In this document: one piece after another, positions 1 through 6,084 of the stretch | How positions within the stretch are numbered: position 1 is the stretch's first letter | Layout: each line of letters starts with the position of its first letter | Assembly (NCBI GenBank): GCA_018648945.1 | Contig: JABGQJ010000370.1 | Coordinates: forward strand, 1 to 7,599 | Source: Victivallales bacterium | GTDB lineage: Bacteria; Verrucomicrobiota; Lentisphaeria; Oligosphaerales; Lenti-02 | Reading direction: 5' to 3' | DNA: 7,599 bases | Notes under the pieces: generated by a model | Databases searched by the model: none | What the model was told of the DNA's origin: nothing | Seen by the model: the letters and a program-made list of their open reading frames with translations, nothing else | Position numbers and translations under genes: made by a program

Positions 1-407
1 GTATCGGCGATGTTCAGGGCGTCCTCGCCGCAGTCCGGCTGCGACACCAGGAGGTCGTCGGTCTTGACCCCGATGACCCCGGCGTACTGAGGATCCAGTG
101 CGTGCTCTGTATCGATGAAGGCGCAGACGCCGCCGGCCCGCTGCGCGTTGGCGATCACGTGCAGACAGACCGTGGTTTTACCGGAGGATTCCGGCCCGAA
201 GATCTCGACTACTCGTCCGCGGGGCAGCCCGCCGATGCCCAACGCGATATCCAGGGAGAGAGCCCCGGTGCTGATGGTGGGCACATCCTCGTGGGTCCGG
301 TCGCCAAGGCGCATCACCGCTCCCTTGCCGAACTCCTTCTCGATCTGTCCCAAGGCCAGGGTCAGGTTACGGTCGCGCGCGTCTGTGGGGTTCTTCTCGG
401 TTGCCAT
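1..407 (-). CDS. recA: RecA recombinase, N-terminal part (cut by window edge)
   Basis: RecA forms ATP-dependent filaments on single-stranded DNA, drives strand exchange and triggers LexA cleavage in the SOS response. Only the first 135 complete codons are here; the frame is open to base 1, so the C-terminal part lies outside. Visible landmarks are the N-terminal helix region ([20 protein letters not shown], about residues 17-36), [19 protein letters not shown], the Walker A loop GPESSGKTT (71-79, Lys77), and [14 protein letters not shown], which carries the catalytic Glu (E101, matching E. coli E96) and the adenine-stacking Tyr. [14 protein letters not shown] follows. The ATG at 407-405 is preceded by a purine-rich AAAGGGA about six bases away, and it lies 13 bases after the cinA stop, so translation is probably coupled to cinA. 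Small oddities are Cys in TTVCLHVIA and in PDCGE, where many RecA proteins have Leu-Ala and Thr. Identity is certain. Confidence 0.98.
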   Translation of the reverse strand, partial: MATEKNPTDARDRNLTLALGQIEKEFGKGAVMRLGDRTHEDVPTISTGALSLDIALGIGGLPRGRVVEIFGPESSGKTTVCLHVIANAQRAGGVCAFIDTEHALDPQYAGVIGVKTDDLLVSQPDCGEDALNIAD

Positions 408-420
408 GGGGGGTCCCTTT

Positions 421-1680
421 CTATTGGTGGTTGGCTGCTGAAGAATGTACTGTTTGGGGGAGCAAGTTCATGCGGAGTTGGCTCAAGGCGGCGAACACGG
501 TGCGTCGACGGACCTCGTCTCGGTCGCCCCGGAAGTGGAGGGCCCGGACCTGTCGAGCGGCGCCAACAGCGGTGCCGATCAGGACCAGGCCGACGGGTTT
601 GTCCGGGGTGCCGCCACCCGGCCCGGCAATGCCGCTGACGGCGATGCCGCAGCCCACGCCGTAGCGCGTGGCCAAGCCGTCGAGCATGCTGCGGATTGTC
701 TCTTCGCTGACCGCACCGAAGCGGTCGAGGATCTCGCCGGGCACGTCCAGAAAATCCCGTTTCCAGCGGTTCGAGTAGCTGACCACCGCTCCCTCGAAGT
801 AGTCGGAACAACCGGGCACATCGGTGAGGATGGCGGCGACTCCCCCACCGGTGCAGGATTCGGCGGTCGCAAGAGTCAGGCCCTGCGCCCGAAGCAATTG
901 CCCGACTGCTGCTGCCAGGGTCGCGGCGTCGGCGGGCAGCGCGTAGGGAGCCAAGGCACGGCGGACGCGCTGGGTGACGCGCGCCAGGAGAGGTCCATCG
1001 TTGGCCCTGGCCTCAAGCCGTACGCTGATGCATTCTGGCTTGGCGCAATACGCCGGCACCACGCCCGCTAGCATCGAGCCCTCCACAATGGCCGCTACCT
1101 GCGACTCGGGAATCCCCGCCACGCGGATTTCCGCCCGGGCGAATTGTGGCACGAGGAGCGGGCGTAGACGCGGCAACACTTCACCTCGCACCATGGCGCG
1201 GAACTCGTGCGGGGGGCCCGGCAGAAGCACCAAGATGGCCGCGTCGGCAACGCACCAGAATCCCGGGGCTGTCCCATTGCCATTGGCCAGCACCTCGCTG
1301 CCTACCAGCACCTCGGACTGCGCGGCGATGGCAGCTTCCGGCACATTCAGGCCACGGCCCTGCAGAAAGCGGCGGATTCCAGCCGCCACCTCCTCGCTTG
1401 CCGCCAGCTCGCGCCCCAGAATCTCGGCTGCCACTGACCGCGTGAGATCGTCCCGCGTGGGCCCGAGACCGCCGATCGCGATGACCGCATCGGACCGGCT
1501 CAAGGCCGTGCGCAGGGCATCTGCCATGGCCGAACGCTCGTCTGGAACGCAGGTCTCGCGGACGAGTTGGGTTCCAGAGGCAGCCAGTTCCTGCCCGAGC
1601 CAGGCGAGATTGGTGTTCAACGTGTCGCCCAGCAGGAGTTCGGACCCGGTGCAAACAACTTCGATGGTGTGGATAGTCAC
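421..1680 (-). CDS. cinA: CinA family protein: nucleotide pyrophosphatase-like domain plus NMN deamidase domain
   Basis: The 419-residue product has the full two-domain CinA layout. The N-terminal MoCF-like domain (COG1058, roughly 1-165) shows [13 protein letters not shown] (12-24), [11 protein letters not shown] (70-80), NGNGTAPGF (133-141) and LPGPPHEF (153-160). A linker region follows to about 250. The C-terminal PncC-type domain (about 255-405) shows TAESCTGG (272-279, with the invariant Ser), VVSYSN (299-304) and [16 protein letters not shown] (349-364). In characterised homologues the N-domain hydrolyses ADP-ribose and the C-domain deamidates nicotinamide mononucleotide in NAD recycling; in Streptococcus pneumoniae cinA is a competence gene co-transcribed with recA. 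Here recA also follows, after 13 bases. The start is a GTG at 1680-1678: it puts the family's first strand at the expected place, and an in-frame TAG lies a short way upstream with no ATG between. The ribosome binding site is weak (GGACGAG). All core motifs are present, so it should be active. Confidence 0.96.
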   Translation of the reverse strand: MTIHTIEVVCTGSELLLGDTLNTNLAWLGQELAASGTQLVRETCVPDERSAMADALRTALSRSDAVIAIGGLGPTRDDLTRSVAAEILGRELAASEEVAAGIRRFLQGRGLNVPEAAIAAQSEVLVGSEVLANGNGTAPGFWCVADAAILVLLPGPPHEFRAMVRGEVLPRLRPLLVPQFARAEIRVAGIPESQVAAIVEGSMLAGVVPAYCAKPECISVRLEARANDGPLLARVTQRVRRALAPYALPADAATLAAAVGQLLRAQGLTLATAESCTGGGVAAILTDVPGCSDYFEGAVVSYSNRWKRDFLDVPGEILDRFGAVSEETIRSMLDGLATRYGVGCGIAVSGIAGPGGGTPDKPVGLVLIGTAVGAARQVRALHFRGDRDEVRRRTVFAALSQLRMNLLPQTVHSSAANHQ

Positions 1681-1750
1681 AAGGCTCGTCCCAGATTCAG
1701 CATGTCTCTACCATGCCATCTCCAACAAAACATACAAACATATAGGAGCA
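1681..1750 (-). promoter_or_regulatory. AT-rich acpS-cinA spacer with a possible partial SOS box
   Basis: These 70 bases, the longest gap inside the yjbQ-recA cluster, are visibly AT-rich at their acpS end, against a GC-rich background. Read on the plus strand, 1735-1748 is CAAACATATAGGAG. It matches the first half and centre of the Gram-positive-type LexA box CGAACATATGTTCG (9 of 14 positions) but not the second half. No convincing -35/-10 pair was found; an AATAAT at the acpS stop resembles a -10 box but lacks a properly spaced -35. Placement before cinA-recA suggests an internal promoter, yet the evidence is weak. Confidence 0.25.
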
Positions 1751-2140
1751 TTATTTAGATAGTTTCTCCGCAATTGCACAACCGGCTGCGATGGCTGACT
1801 CGTGGCTGATGGAGAGGTGCCAGGATTCGGCGCCGATTCGGCGGGCCGTTTCAGCGGCGGCCCCCGTCAGGGTGAGTCTAGGTCGTCCCAGGGCATCGGG
1901 CATGATCTCCATGTCGAGCCAGCCACAGCTCGCGCCGATTCCCGTTCCCAGGGCCTTGGAGACGGCTTCCTTGGCGGCCCAGCGTCCGGCGTAGTAGGTC
2001 GCCTTCGCCCGGTCGCTCTGCGGGGCGGCGGCCAATTCGGCGGCAGTGAGAATGCGCGCGAGGAAGTGCTTGCCGTGCCGGTGGACCACATCCCCCATGC
2101 GCGCGATCTCCAGCACGTCGATTCCCAGGCCAACTACCAT
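1751..2140 (-). CDS. acpS: Holo-[acyl-carrier-protein] synthase AcpS
   Basis: AcpS transfers 4'-phosphopantetheine from coenzyme A to a serine of apo-acyl carrier protein, switching on fatty acid synthesis in the cytoplasm. The 129-residue length is typical of the short homotrimeric AcpS type. Visible motifs are GLGIDVLEIARM (4-15), whose Asp8 is a Mg ligand, FLARILTAAEL (26-36), and the hallmark RWAAKEAVSKALGTGIG (53-69), whose Glu58 is the second Mg ligand. After these come GRPRLTLTGAA (85-95) and WHLSISHE (107-114). D8 and E58 fall at the same numbers as in Bacillus subtilis AcpS. The ATG at 2140-2138 has a good purine-rich ribosome binding site (AGGGGAAG) four bases upstream. The gene starts 16 bases after the yjbQ stop, so the two are surely co-transcribed. 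It ends at the edge of the AT-rich spacer before cinA. Confidence 0.97.
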   Translation of the reverse strand: MVVGLGIDVLEIARMGDVVHRHGKHFLARILTAAELAAAPQSDRAKATYYAGRWAAKEAVSKALGTGIGASCGWLDMEIMPDALGRPRLTLTGAAAETARRIGAESWHLSISHESAIAAGCAIAEKLSK

Positions 2141-2156
2141 GGTGCTTCCCCTATCC

Positions 2157-2564
2157 TCAACCAGCCTGGAAACGGAGCAGCACGCGCCGCTGGCGAGGCC
2201 CGTCGAACTCGCAGAAGTAGATGCCTTGCCACACCCCCAGGCTCAAACGCCCGTCGTGCACCGGAATCGCCAGGTCGGCCCCAACGAGAGTGGCCTTCAC
2301 ATGCGCCGCGCTGTTCCCCTCGTCGTGCTTGAAGGCGGGATTCTGCCAGGGTACCAGCCGGTCCAGTTCAAGGAGCATATCATGCACGACATCCGGGTCG
2401 GCGTTCTCGTTGATCGTGAGGCCGGCGGTGGTGTGTTGGCAGAACAGGAAGCACATGCCGGTGAAGCCAGTGGGCACCCGTTCTGCAATGTCCCTGGTGA
2501 TACTCACCATCTGGGCGTGCTGACTGGTGCGGACCGGAATTTCATGTGGGGACAGGGTCGTCAT
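2157..2564 (-). CDS. yjbQ: YjbQ / UPF0047 family protein (secondary thiamine-phosphate synthase family)
   Basis: The product is a small beta-rich protein of the UPF0047/TIGR00149 family (COG0432). Members such as E. coli YjbQ show weak thiamine-phosphate synthase activity, but their main role is unsettled. Family signatures, numbered from the chosen start, are FCQHTTAGLTINENADPDV (41-59), the HDEGNSAAHVKATLVG block (80-95), GRLSLGVWQGIYFCEFDGPR (105-124) and a short RRVLLRF strand near the end. The conserved His residues of HTTA, FKHDEG and AAHVK, possible metal ligands, are all present. I chose the ATG at 2564-2562 (135 aa) because GGAAG lies five bases upstream and the promoter's expected start point leaves about 34 bases of leader. 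An in-frame ATG at 2582 adds six residues (141 aa) but has only a weak GGA and a leader of about 16 bases. The gene leads a tight pair with acpS. Confidence 0.93.
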   Translation of the reverse strand: MTTLSPHEIPVRTSQHAQMVSITRDIAERVPTGFTGMCFLFCQHTTAGLTINENADPDVVHDMLLELDRLVPWQNPAFKHDEGNSAAHVKATLVGADLAIPVHDGRLSLGVWQGIYFCEFDGPRQRRVLLRFQAG

Positions 2565-2605
2565 GGGGTCTTCCGCAGACATGGGTTCCGAGGGGCGACA
2601 GGCAT

Positions 2606-2635
2606 ATCATAGCCCCAGCCCAGCCCCTATTGCAA
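2606..2635 (-). promoter_or_regulatory. Sigma70-type promoter for the yjbQ-acpS operon
   Basis: On the minus strand a -35 box TTGCAA (2635-2630, 4/6 to TTGACA) is followed after 18 bases by a -10 box TATGAT (2611-2606, 5/6 to TATAAT). Transcription would start near 2598-2600. The spacer is G-rich, with GGGG, GGG and GGGG separated by CT. It is the best promoter-like pair seen in any of the gaps, and it sits where an operon for yjbQ, acpS and perhaps cinA-recA would need one. It is inferred from consensus only. Confidence 0.55.
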
Positions 2636-2660
2636 GCCTCGGGAGAAGGCCTGCCGCAAT
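2629..2660 (-). terminator. Imperfect hairpin after the propeller gene, possible terminator
   Basis: On the minus strand ATTGC, a GGC bulge and AGGCCT pair across a seven-base loop with AGGCTT and GCAAT. This gives eleven base pairs (one G-T) with a single three-base bulge. It begins 20 bases after the stop codon of the propeller gene, a suitable place for a terminator. No T-run follows; the next bases are AGGGGCTGGG, so it is not a canonical intrinsic terminator. Its 3' arm contains the -35 box of the yjbQ promoter. Confidence 0.35.
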
Positions 2661-2680
2661 CGCCGCGCATTTGAGGGGAC

Positions 2681-4996
2681 TCATGGAGTGACGAGGAGGC
2701 CGAGTGGCAGGCTGACGGTTTCCGCACTGCGCACCCAGTAGGCGCCGCCGGGCATGAGTGTGGTCACGGACTGGTAGCGCAAGGTGGCAGGAAGCCATTC
2801 CAGGAAACCGCTTGTCAAGTCCACCTGGGACGTCAGGGAGGAGACCTCGACGGGAACAGGCACGCTGAGGAGATTCCATCCCTCGACAAACTCCAGGTTG
2901 GCCATGTCGACCGGAGTCCCGCGAACCAGAACCTTCGCGGCGCGCAGTGCATAGACCCAAGTTCCGGTCAGACCGGTGACCACGGCCGTCGCTTGGGAAG
3001 CACCGTTGACCCAGACATGGGCCACGTCGCTCACCAGAGCGGCCCTCCCGTCGGCGAACACGGTGGTCAGTTCGGCCGGCTGGGGCGAGATCGGGACGGA
3101 GAGCAGGTTCCAGCCCGTCACGAGGGCCACGTCCACGGTGCGGTCAGGCGCAAACCGAGCCACGAAGCGACGCTGCTCACCCGCCGGTACCTGCAGAGAG
3201 CTGGTCTCGGCCATGTCCACTGCAGTCTGCCCGACCGGCACGCCTTCTTCGTCCACTTCCCATAGGCTCAGGTAGGAGTCAACGGGAAAGGCGGGAGGGA
3301 TCGCCCAGCGCCAGACTGTCGCCACGGCATCCGGGGAGCGAATGACGATCTGCCATTCCGCCTCGTCGGCCACCGTGAGAAGTTGCGCGGACAGCGGGTC
3401 CGAATCGGGGTCGAGGAGGCAGATTCCGGGGTGCGTGGCATCGGGAAGGGCTCCCGAATCCTCCCACGGCGAGTCCGTGAGGCCGAGAACGGCCCCCGCC
3501 GCCAACGCGGGGCAGACGATCGCCAGCGACCAATCCGCTGGATCGGCTGTTTCGGTCAGTCCAGCCGGGGCAGCCACGGAATCGCCGGCCGCATTGCCCT
3601 CGCCAGCCCGTACTCGGACCATGATCTGCCCGGCAGCCACTGCGAGGTTGCCTACCCAGGATGGATTCCCGGTGGCAACTGCCCAACTGGCCCCGCCATC
3701 CAGGCTGATCTCGTAATCGCTCGCCGTTTCATAGCCGAGGACCCATTCCCAGGCAATCACATCGGCCACATCATCCAGCCAGAGGCGGCTTGGGGCAACC
3801 GGGATCACATCGAGCCAGGACGGCCCCAGGTCTACCAGATAGACCTGTCGCACGGTAGCGGCCGGCACCGACAGGTTCGTCGCTGCGCTGCAGAAGGTGA
3901 TGTACCGCCCGCCGGCCGCGATCGCCGGGGCGCGGCAATCGACATCGGCAAGAGCGGAGCCGGCAGAAACACTCAGGCAGTAGGTCCGAGCCTGCTGGGT
4001 ATCGCGCAACCAGATCTGGGCCGCTGCGCTCCGACCGGGCAGGCCGGCGACGAAGCACACGAAGCGTCCATCTTCACTGAGTACGGGCCGATCCAGACTG
4101 CCTGCCGCGGTCGTGAAATCTTCGCCTGAAGGGAGCACACTCACCTGGCGAATCTCACTGCCATCGGTGCGGATGACGAAGGCATCGGCCAGACCGTCCT
4201 GGTCGCCAGTCACCAACCCATCCTGGGCAGAACTGAAGGCGATCCAAGCGCCATTCCCGGAGACACTGGCACCGGTGACCGCACTGCCCGCCGCAGCAAG
4301 GACTGTGGTCGCGTTGCCGTTCACATCGTACACATGCAAGGCCCCGCCAGCCACGAAGGCAATCAACCCGCCAGTCGTGCCGATGGTCACCGAGGTCGGA
4401 GCAGCCGTGGTGGCAATGGGCGACAGCGTGTCGTCTGCCAGGGCGTAGTGGAACAGGTCGGGTCGCCCGTTGCTGTCGGTAGGCACCAAGCCATCGGTCG
4501 GAGAAACAAGCACCAAGCGGGAGCCATCCCCCGAGAGGGAAATTCCGGTCACCTCTGGATTCCCGGTCAGCGGGGTGCGGCTCACGATCGTCGCATCCGG
4601 GTTCAGGATGGCTGCGCGCGGGAACGGATCCAATGCTAGCTCGTAGCGGGACACGGCGACGACGGAGCCATCGTGGGAGACACCTACGGCCTCCGCATTC
4701 CCCGTTGGCGTGCCTTGCGGCAACCGACCCGCAAGTGACACATAGTCCAGTTCCCCGAGCGGGCCACTGTACACATCCACCAGCCCGTTCTCGTCGAAGG
4801 GCGTGAACGGGGTGAGGGTCAGGAAGAACACTCGGCCGTCGTCCAGCACCGGCGAGGCGACCGCGCCACCGAACCCATTGGTGCCAGAAGCCGATTGGCC
4901 AGGTTCACCGTCCTGCTCGCTCACCAATTGCGGGGCCTCGATGCCCGAGGCAATCAGAGAGCAGAACAGAACCACCAGAGGAAGCGCGTACCGCAT
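2681..4996 (-). CDS. Secreted beta-propeller (PD40/TolB-like) protein with tandem C-terminal 'GWNLLSVP' modules
   Basis: This is an uncharacterised 771-residue exported protein. Numbered from the ATG at 4996, residues 1-21 form a signal peptide (basic start, PLVVLFCSLIA core, likely cut after IEA). Residues about 42-392 look like a TolB/PD40-type propeller: DDGRVFF, VSHDGSVVAVS, LSGDGSRLVLVS, VSGNGAWIAFSS, LSEDGRFVCFVA and IAAGGRYITFCS recur about every 50-60 residues. Three loops carry D-x-[N/D]-G-x-x-D (68-74, 174-180, 265-271), which could bind calcium. Residues 397-482 resemble a fibronectin-III fold (YEISLDGGASWAVATG). Residues 487-617 form a further beta-rich domain. Two related modules starting GWNLLSVP (628 and 706) end the protein. 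There is no transmembrane anchor, PEP-CTERM or LPXTG signal. A GTG at 5005 is possible but lacks a ribosome binding site, and the ATG gives a more usual signal peptide. Function is unknown; a role in binding at the cell surface or periplasm is inference. Confidence 0.85.
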   Translation of the reverse strand: MRYALPLVVLFCSLIASGIEAPQLVSEQDGEPGQSASGTNGFGGAVASPVLDDGRVFFLTLTPFTPFDENGLVDVYSGPLGELDYVSLAGRLPQGTPTGNAEAVGVSHDGSVVAVSRYELALDPFPRAAILNPDATIVSRTPLTGNPEVTGISLSGDGSRLVLVSPTDGLVPTDSNGRPDLFHYALADDTLSPIATTAAPTSVTIGTTGGLIAFVAGGALHVYDVNGNATTVLAAAGSAVTGASVSGNGAWIAFSSAQDGLVTGDQDGLADAFVIRTDGSEIRQVSVLPSGEDFTTAAGSLDRPVLSEDGRFVCFVAGLPGRSAAAQIWLRDTQQARTYCLSVSAGSALADVDCRAPAIAAGGRYITFCSAATNLSVPAATVRQVYLVDLGPSWLDVIPVAPSRLWLDDVADVIAWEWVLGYETASDYEISLDGGASWAVATGNPSWVGNLAVAAGQIMVRVRAGEGNAAGDSVAAPAGLTETADPADWSLAIVCPALAAGAVLGLTDSPWEDSGALPDATHPGICLLDPDSDPLSAQLLTVADEAEWQIVIRSPDAVATVWRWAIPPAFPVDSYLSLWEVDEEGVPVGQTAVDMAETSSLQVPAGEQRRFVARFAPDRTVDVALVTGWNLLSVPISPQPAELTTVFADGRAALVSDVAHVWVNGASQATAVVTGLTGTWVYALRAAKVLVRGTPVDMANLEFVEGWNLLSVPVPVEVSSLTSQVDLTSGFLEWLPATLRYQSVTTLMPGGAYWVRSAETVSLPLGLLVTP
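2684..3142 (-). repeat. Two tandem 'GWNLLSVP' protein modules
   Basis: The C-terminal quarter of the propeller protein contains two related stretches of about 75 residues, encoded at about 3142-2915 and 2902-2684. Each opens with GWNLLSVP (3115-3092 and 2881-2858) followed by a proline- and valine-rich strand. Each later has an aromatic motif (TWVYAL in the first, AYWVRS in the second). The codons of the two GWNLLSVP copies differ at many third positions, so this is an old duplication and not a recent repeat. Similar 'GWNL(I/V)S(L/V)P' modules are known at the C-termini of exported proteins in several phyla. Confidence 0.7.
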
Positions 4997-5040
4997 GAGT
5001 CTCACAGACCACTGGGGAACCGCGTCAACGAGGCCCCCAC

Positions 5041-6003
5041 TTAGAAGGAAACGCCGAATAGGGCTGAGACCGAGAAGCCAGAGAGGTCCATTTCCGCGAA
5101 GTCAGTCTCCGCATCCTCGAAGACCTCATCCCAACGGGCCTCGAGCCCGACCTCGAAGCGTTCGTTGAACCGCCAGGACACGCCGCCCGCCGCATAGACG
5201 CCAAAGAGCACGTCCAGAACATCGTCGTGAGCCGAGCTCGAATAGCCCCCGTCCGTCCAGGCGACGGTCTGGCTGACGCTGGTGTCGAAGTCCACCAGAT
5301 TCAGGGTGGGGCCGACTTCGAGGGACAGAGCCACCGGCCCCATCTGCCTCGCAAGCTGCACGCCGAGGGAGAGAACATACAGGTCCATTTCCGCCGCCAT
5401 GGCCAGGGCGGCGGCGGTGGTGGCTGGCGCTCCCGAATCATAGACGGGCTGGTTCAGGCCAGGACCACTGCCGCCAACGACAGGGGCAACGGGGAAGCCC
5501 GTGCCCGGATCACCAAGAACAGACGGGACACGGAAGAAGCCGACAAAGGTGCTACTGGTCAACTCGCTTGCTTGGGCACTTGTGCTCAGATCTGCGGAGA
5601 ACCAGCCCAGGGAGACCTTGGCGTTCACGGACCAGCCGGATTCGGTTGCCTTAAGCTGCTTGCTCAGGGCCAACACCGCGCCAGGGTTGCCGCCCCAACC
5701 ATCGGAGCCACCGCCGTACACGACTTGATCGAAGGACACAGTCCGCCAGTACTCTCCCTGGTTCAGGGTCCAGCCGGTGGGGTTGATCTGGCCGTCGCTG
5801 CCCAGCACGAGGTAGTCGTCGTCTGCGGTCCAGTAGCCATTCACATAGGCACCGCCCGAGGAGGACAGGGCCAGGGGTTTGAAATCGATCTCGTCAAAGG
5901 AACGATAAGAGGCGCCCAGGGAGAGCTTCCAGCCATCCGCCATCGCTGCCGAGGAAACCAGAACACACACGCTCAGAACTGCCGTTGTCAAACGGGATTT
6001 CAT
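5041..6003 (-). CDS. Predicted outer-membrane beta-barrel protein
   Basis: I do not recognise a named family. The 320-residue product starts with a clear signal peptide (MKSRLTTAVLSVCVLVSSAAMA, cut after AMA at 22). It continues with GWKLSLGASYRSF, a typical first barrel strand. Further amphipathic strands of alternating hydrophobic residues can be seen at about 124-138 (WSVNAKVSLGWFSADL), 205-218 (MDLYVLSLGVQLAR), 222-238 (GPVALSLEVGPTLNLVD), 264-278, 282-292 (RFEVGLEARWD) and 307-320. The last residue is Phe (LFGVSF), the usual BAM recognition end of outer-membrane proteins. A Gly/Pro/Ala-rich insert (about 160-195) is probably a long loop. The ATG at 6003-6001 has a good AGGAG at 6017-6013, nine bases upstream. 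It lies 81 bases after the fibronectin-like gene and 35 bases before the propeller gene, so one transcript is plausible. It indicates a diderm host. Pore, adhesin or structural roles cannot be told apart. Confidence 0.85.
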   Translation of the reverse strand: MKSRLTTAVLSVCVLVSSAAMADGWKLSLGASYRSFDEIDFKPLALSSSGGAYVNGYWTADDDYLVLGSDGQINPTGWTLNQGEYWRTVSFDQVVYGGGSDGWGGNPGAVLALSKQLKATESGWSVNAKVSLGWFSADLSTSAQASELTSSTFVGFFRVPSVLGDPGTGFPVAPVVGGSGPGLNQPVYDSGAPATTAAALAMAAEMDLYVLSLGVQLARQMGPVALSLEVGPTLNLVDFDTSVSQTVAWTDGGYSSSAHDDVLDVLFGVYAAGGVSWRFNERFEVGLEARWDEVFEDAETDFAEMDLSGFSVSALFGVSF

Positions 6004-6084
6004 TGGTCAACACTCCTGTCTGATGGTTCTTCCGCGCCTGTTCGTTGCGGCGCCTGACACAATTCCGTTGCATGTTCTGCTGGG
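6004..6084. other. Spacer between the fibronectin-like gene and the barrel gene
   Basis: These 81 bases hold the ribosome binding site of the barrel gene (AGGAG on the minus strand at 6017-6013). They also hold a weak five-base-pair hairpin (GCGCC/GGCGC on the minus strand, ten-base loop) with no following T-run. I found no convincing promoter pair or terminator, which is compatible with read-through from the upstream gene. Confidence 0.5.

Noticed and set aside
102..638. Plus-strand open frame of 178 codons
   Set aside because: It is antisense across the recA-cinA junction, where both minus-strand genes are certain.
974..1762. Plus-strand open frame of 262 codons
   Set aside because: It lies antisense to cinA, which has complete family motifs. 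The translation is low-complexity Arg/Ser/Ala/Pro with no domain, as expected from the opposite strand of GC-rich coding DNA.
3383..4129. Plus-strand open frame of 248 codons
   Set aside because: It is antisense to the propeller gene, which has a signal peptide and clear repeats. The plus-strand translation shows no family pattern.
5006..5040. Possible terminator between the barrel and propeller genes (TGGGG...CCCCA on the minus strand)
   Set aside because: The stem is five base pairs with a loop of about 17 bases and no T-run follows; too weak to call.
5227..6057. Plus-strand open frame of 276 codons
   Set aside because: It is antisense to the barrel gene; it is rich in Gly, Arg and His, has no recognisable motif and lacks a ribosome binding site.
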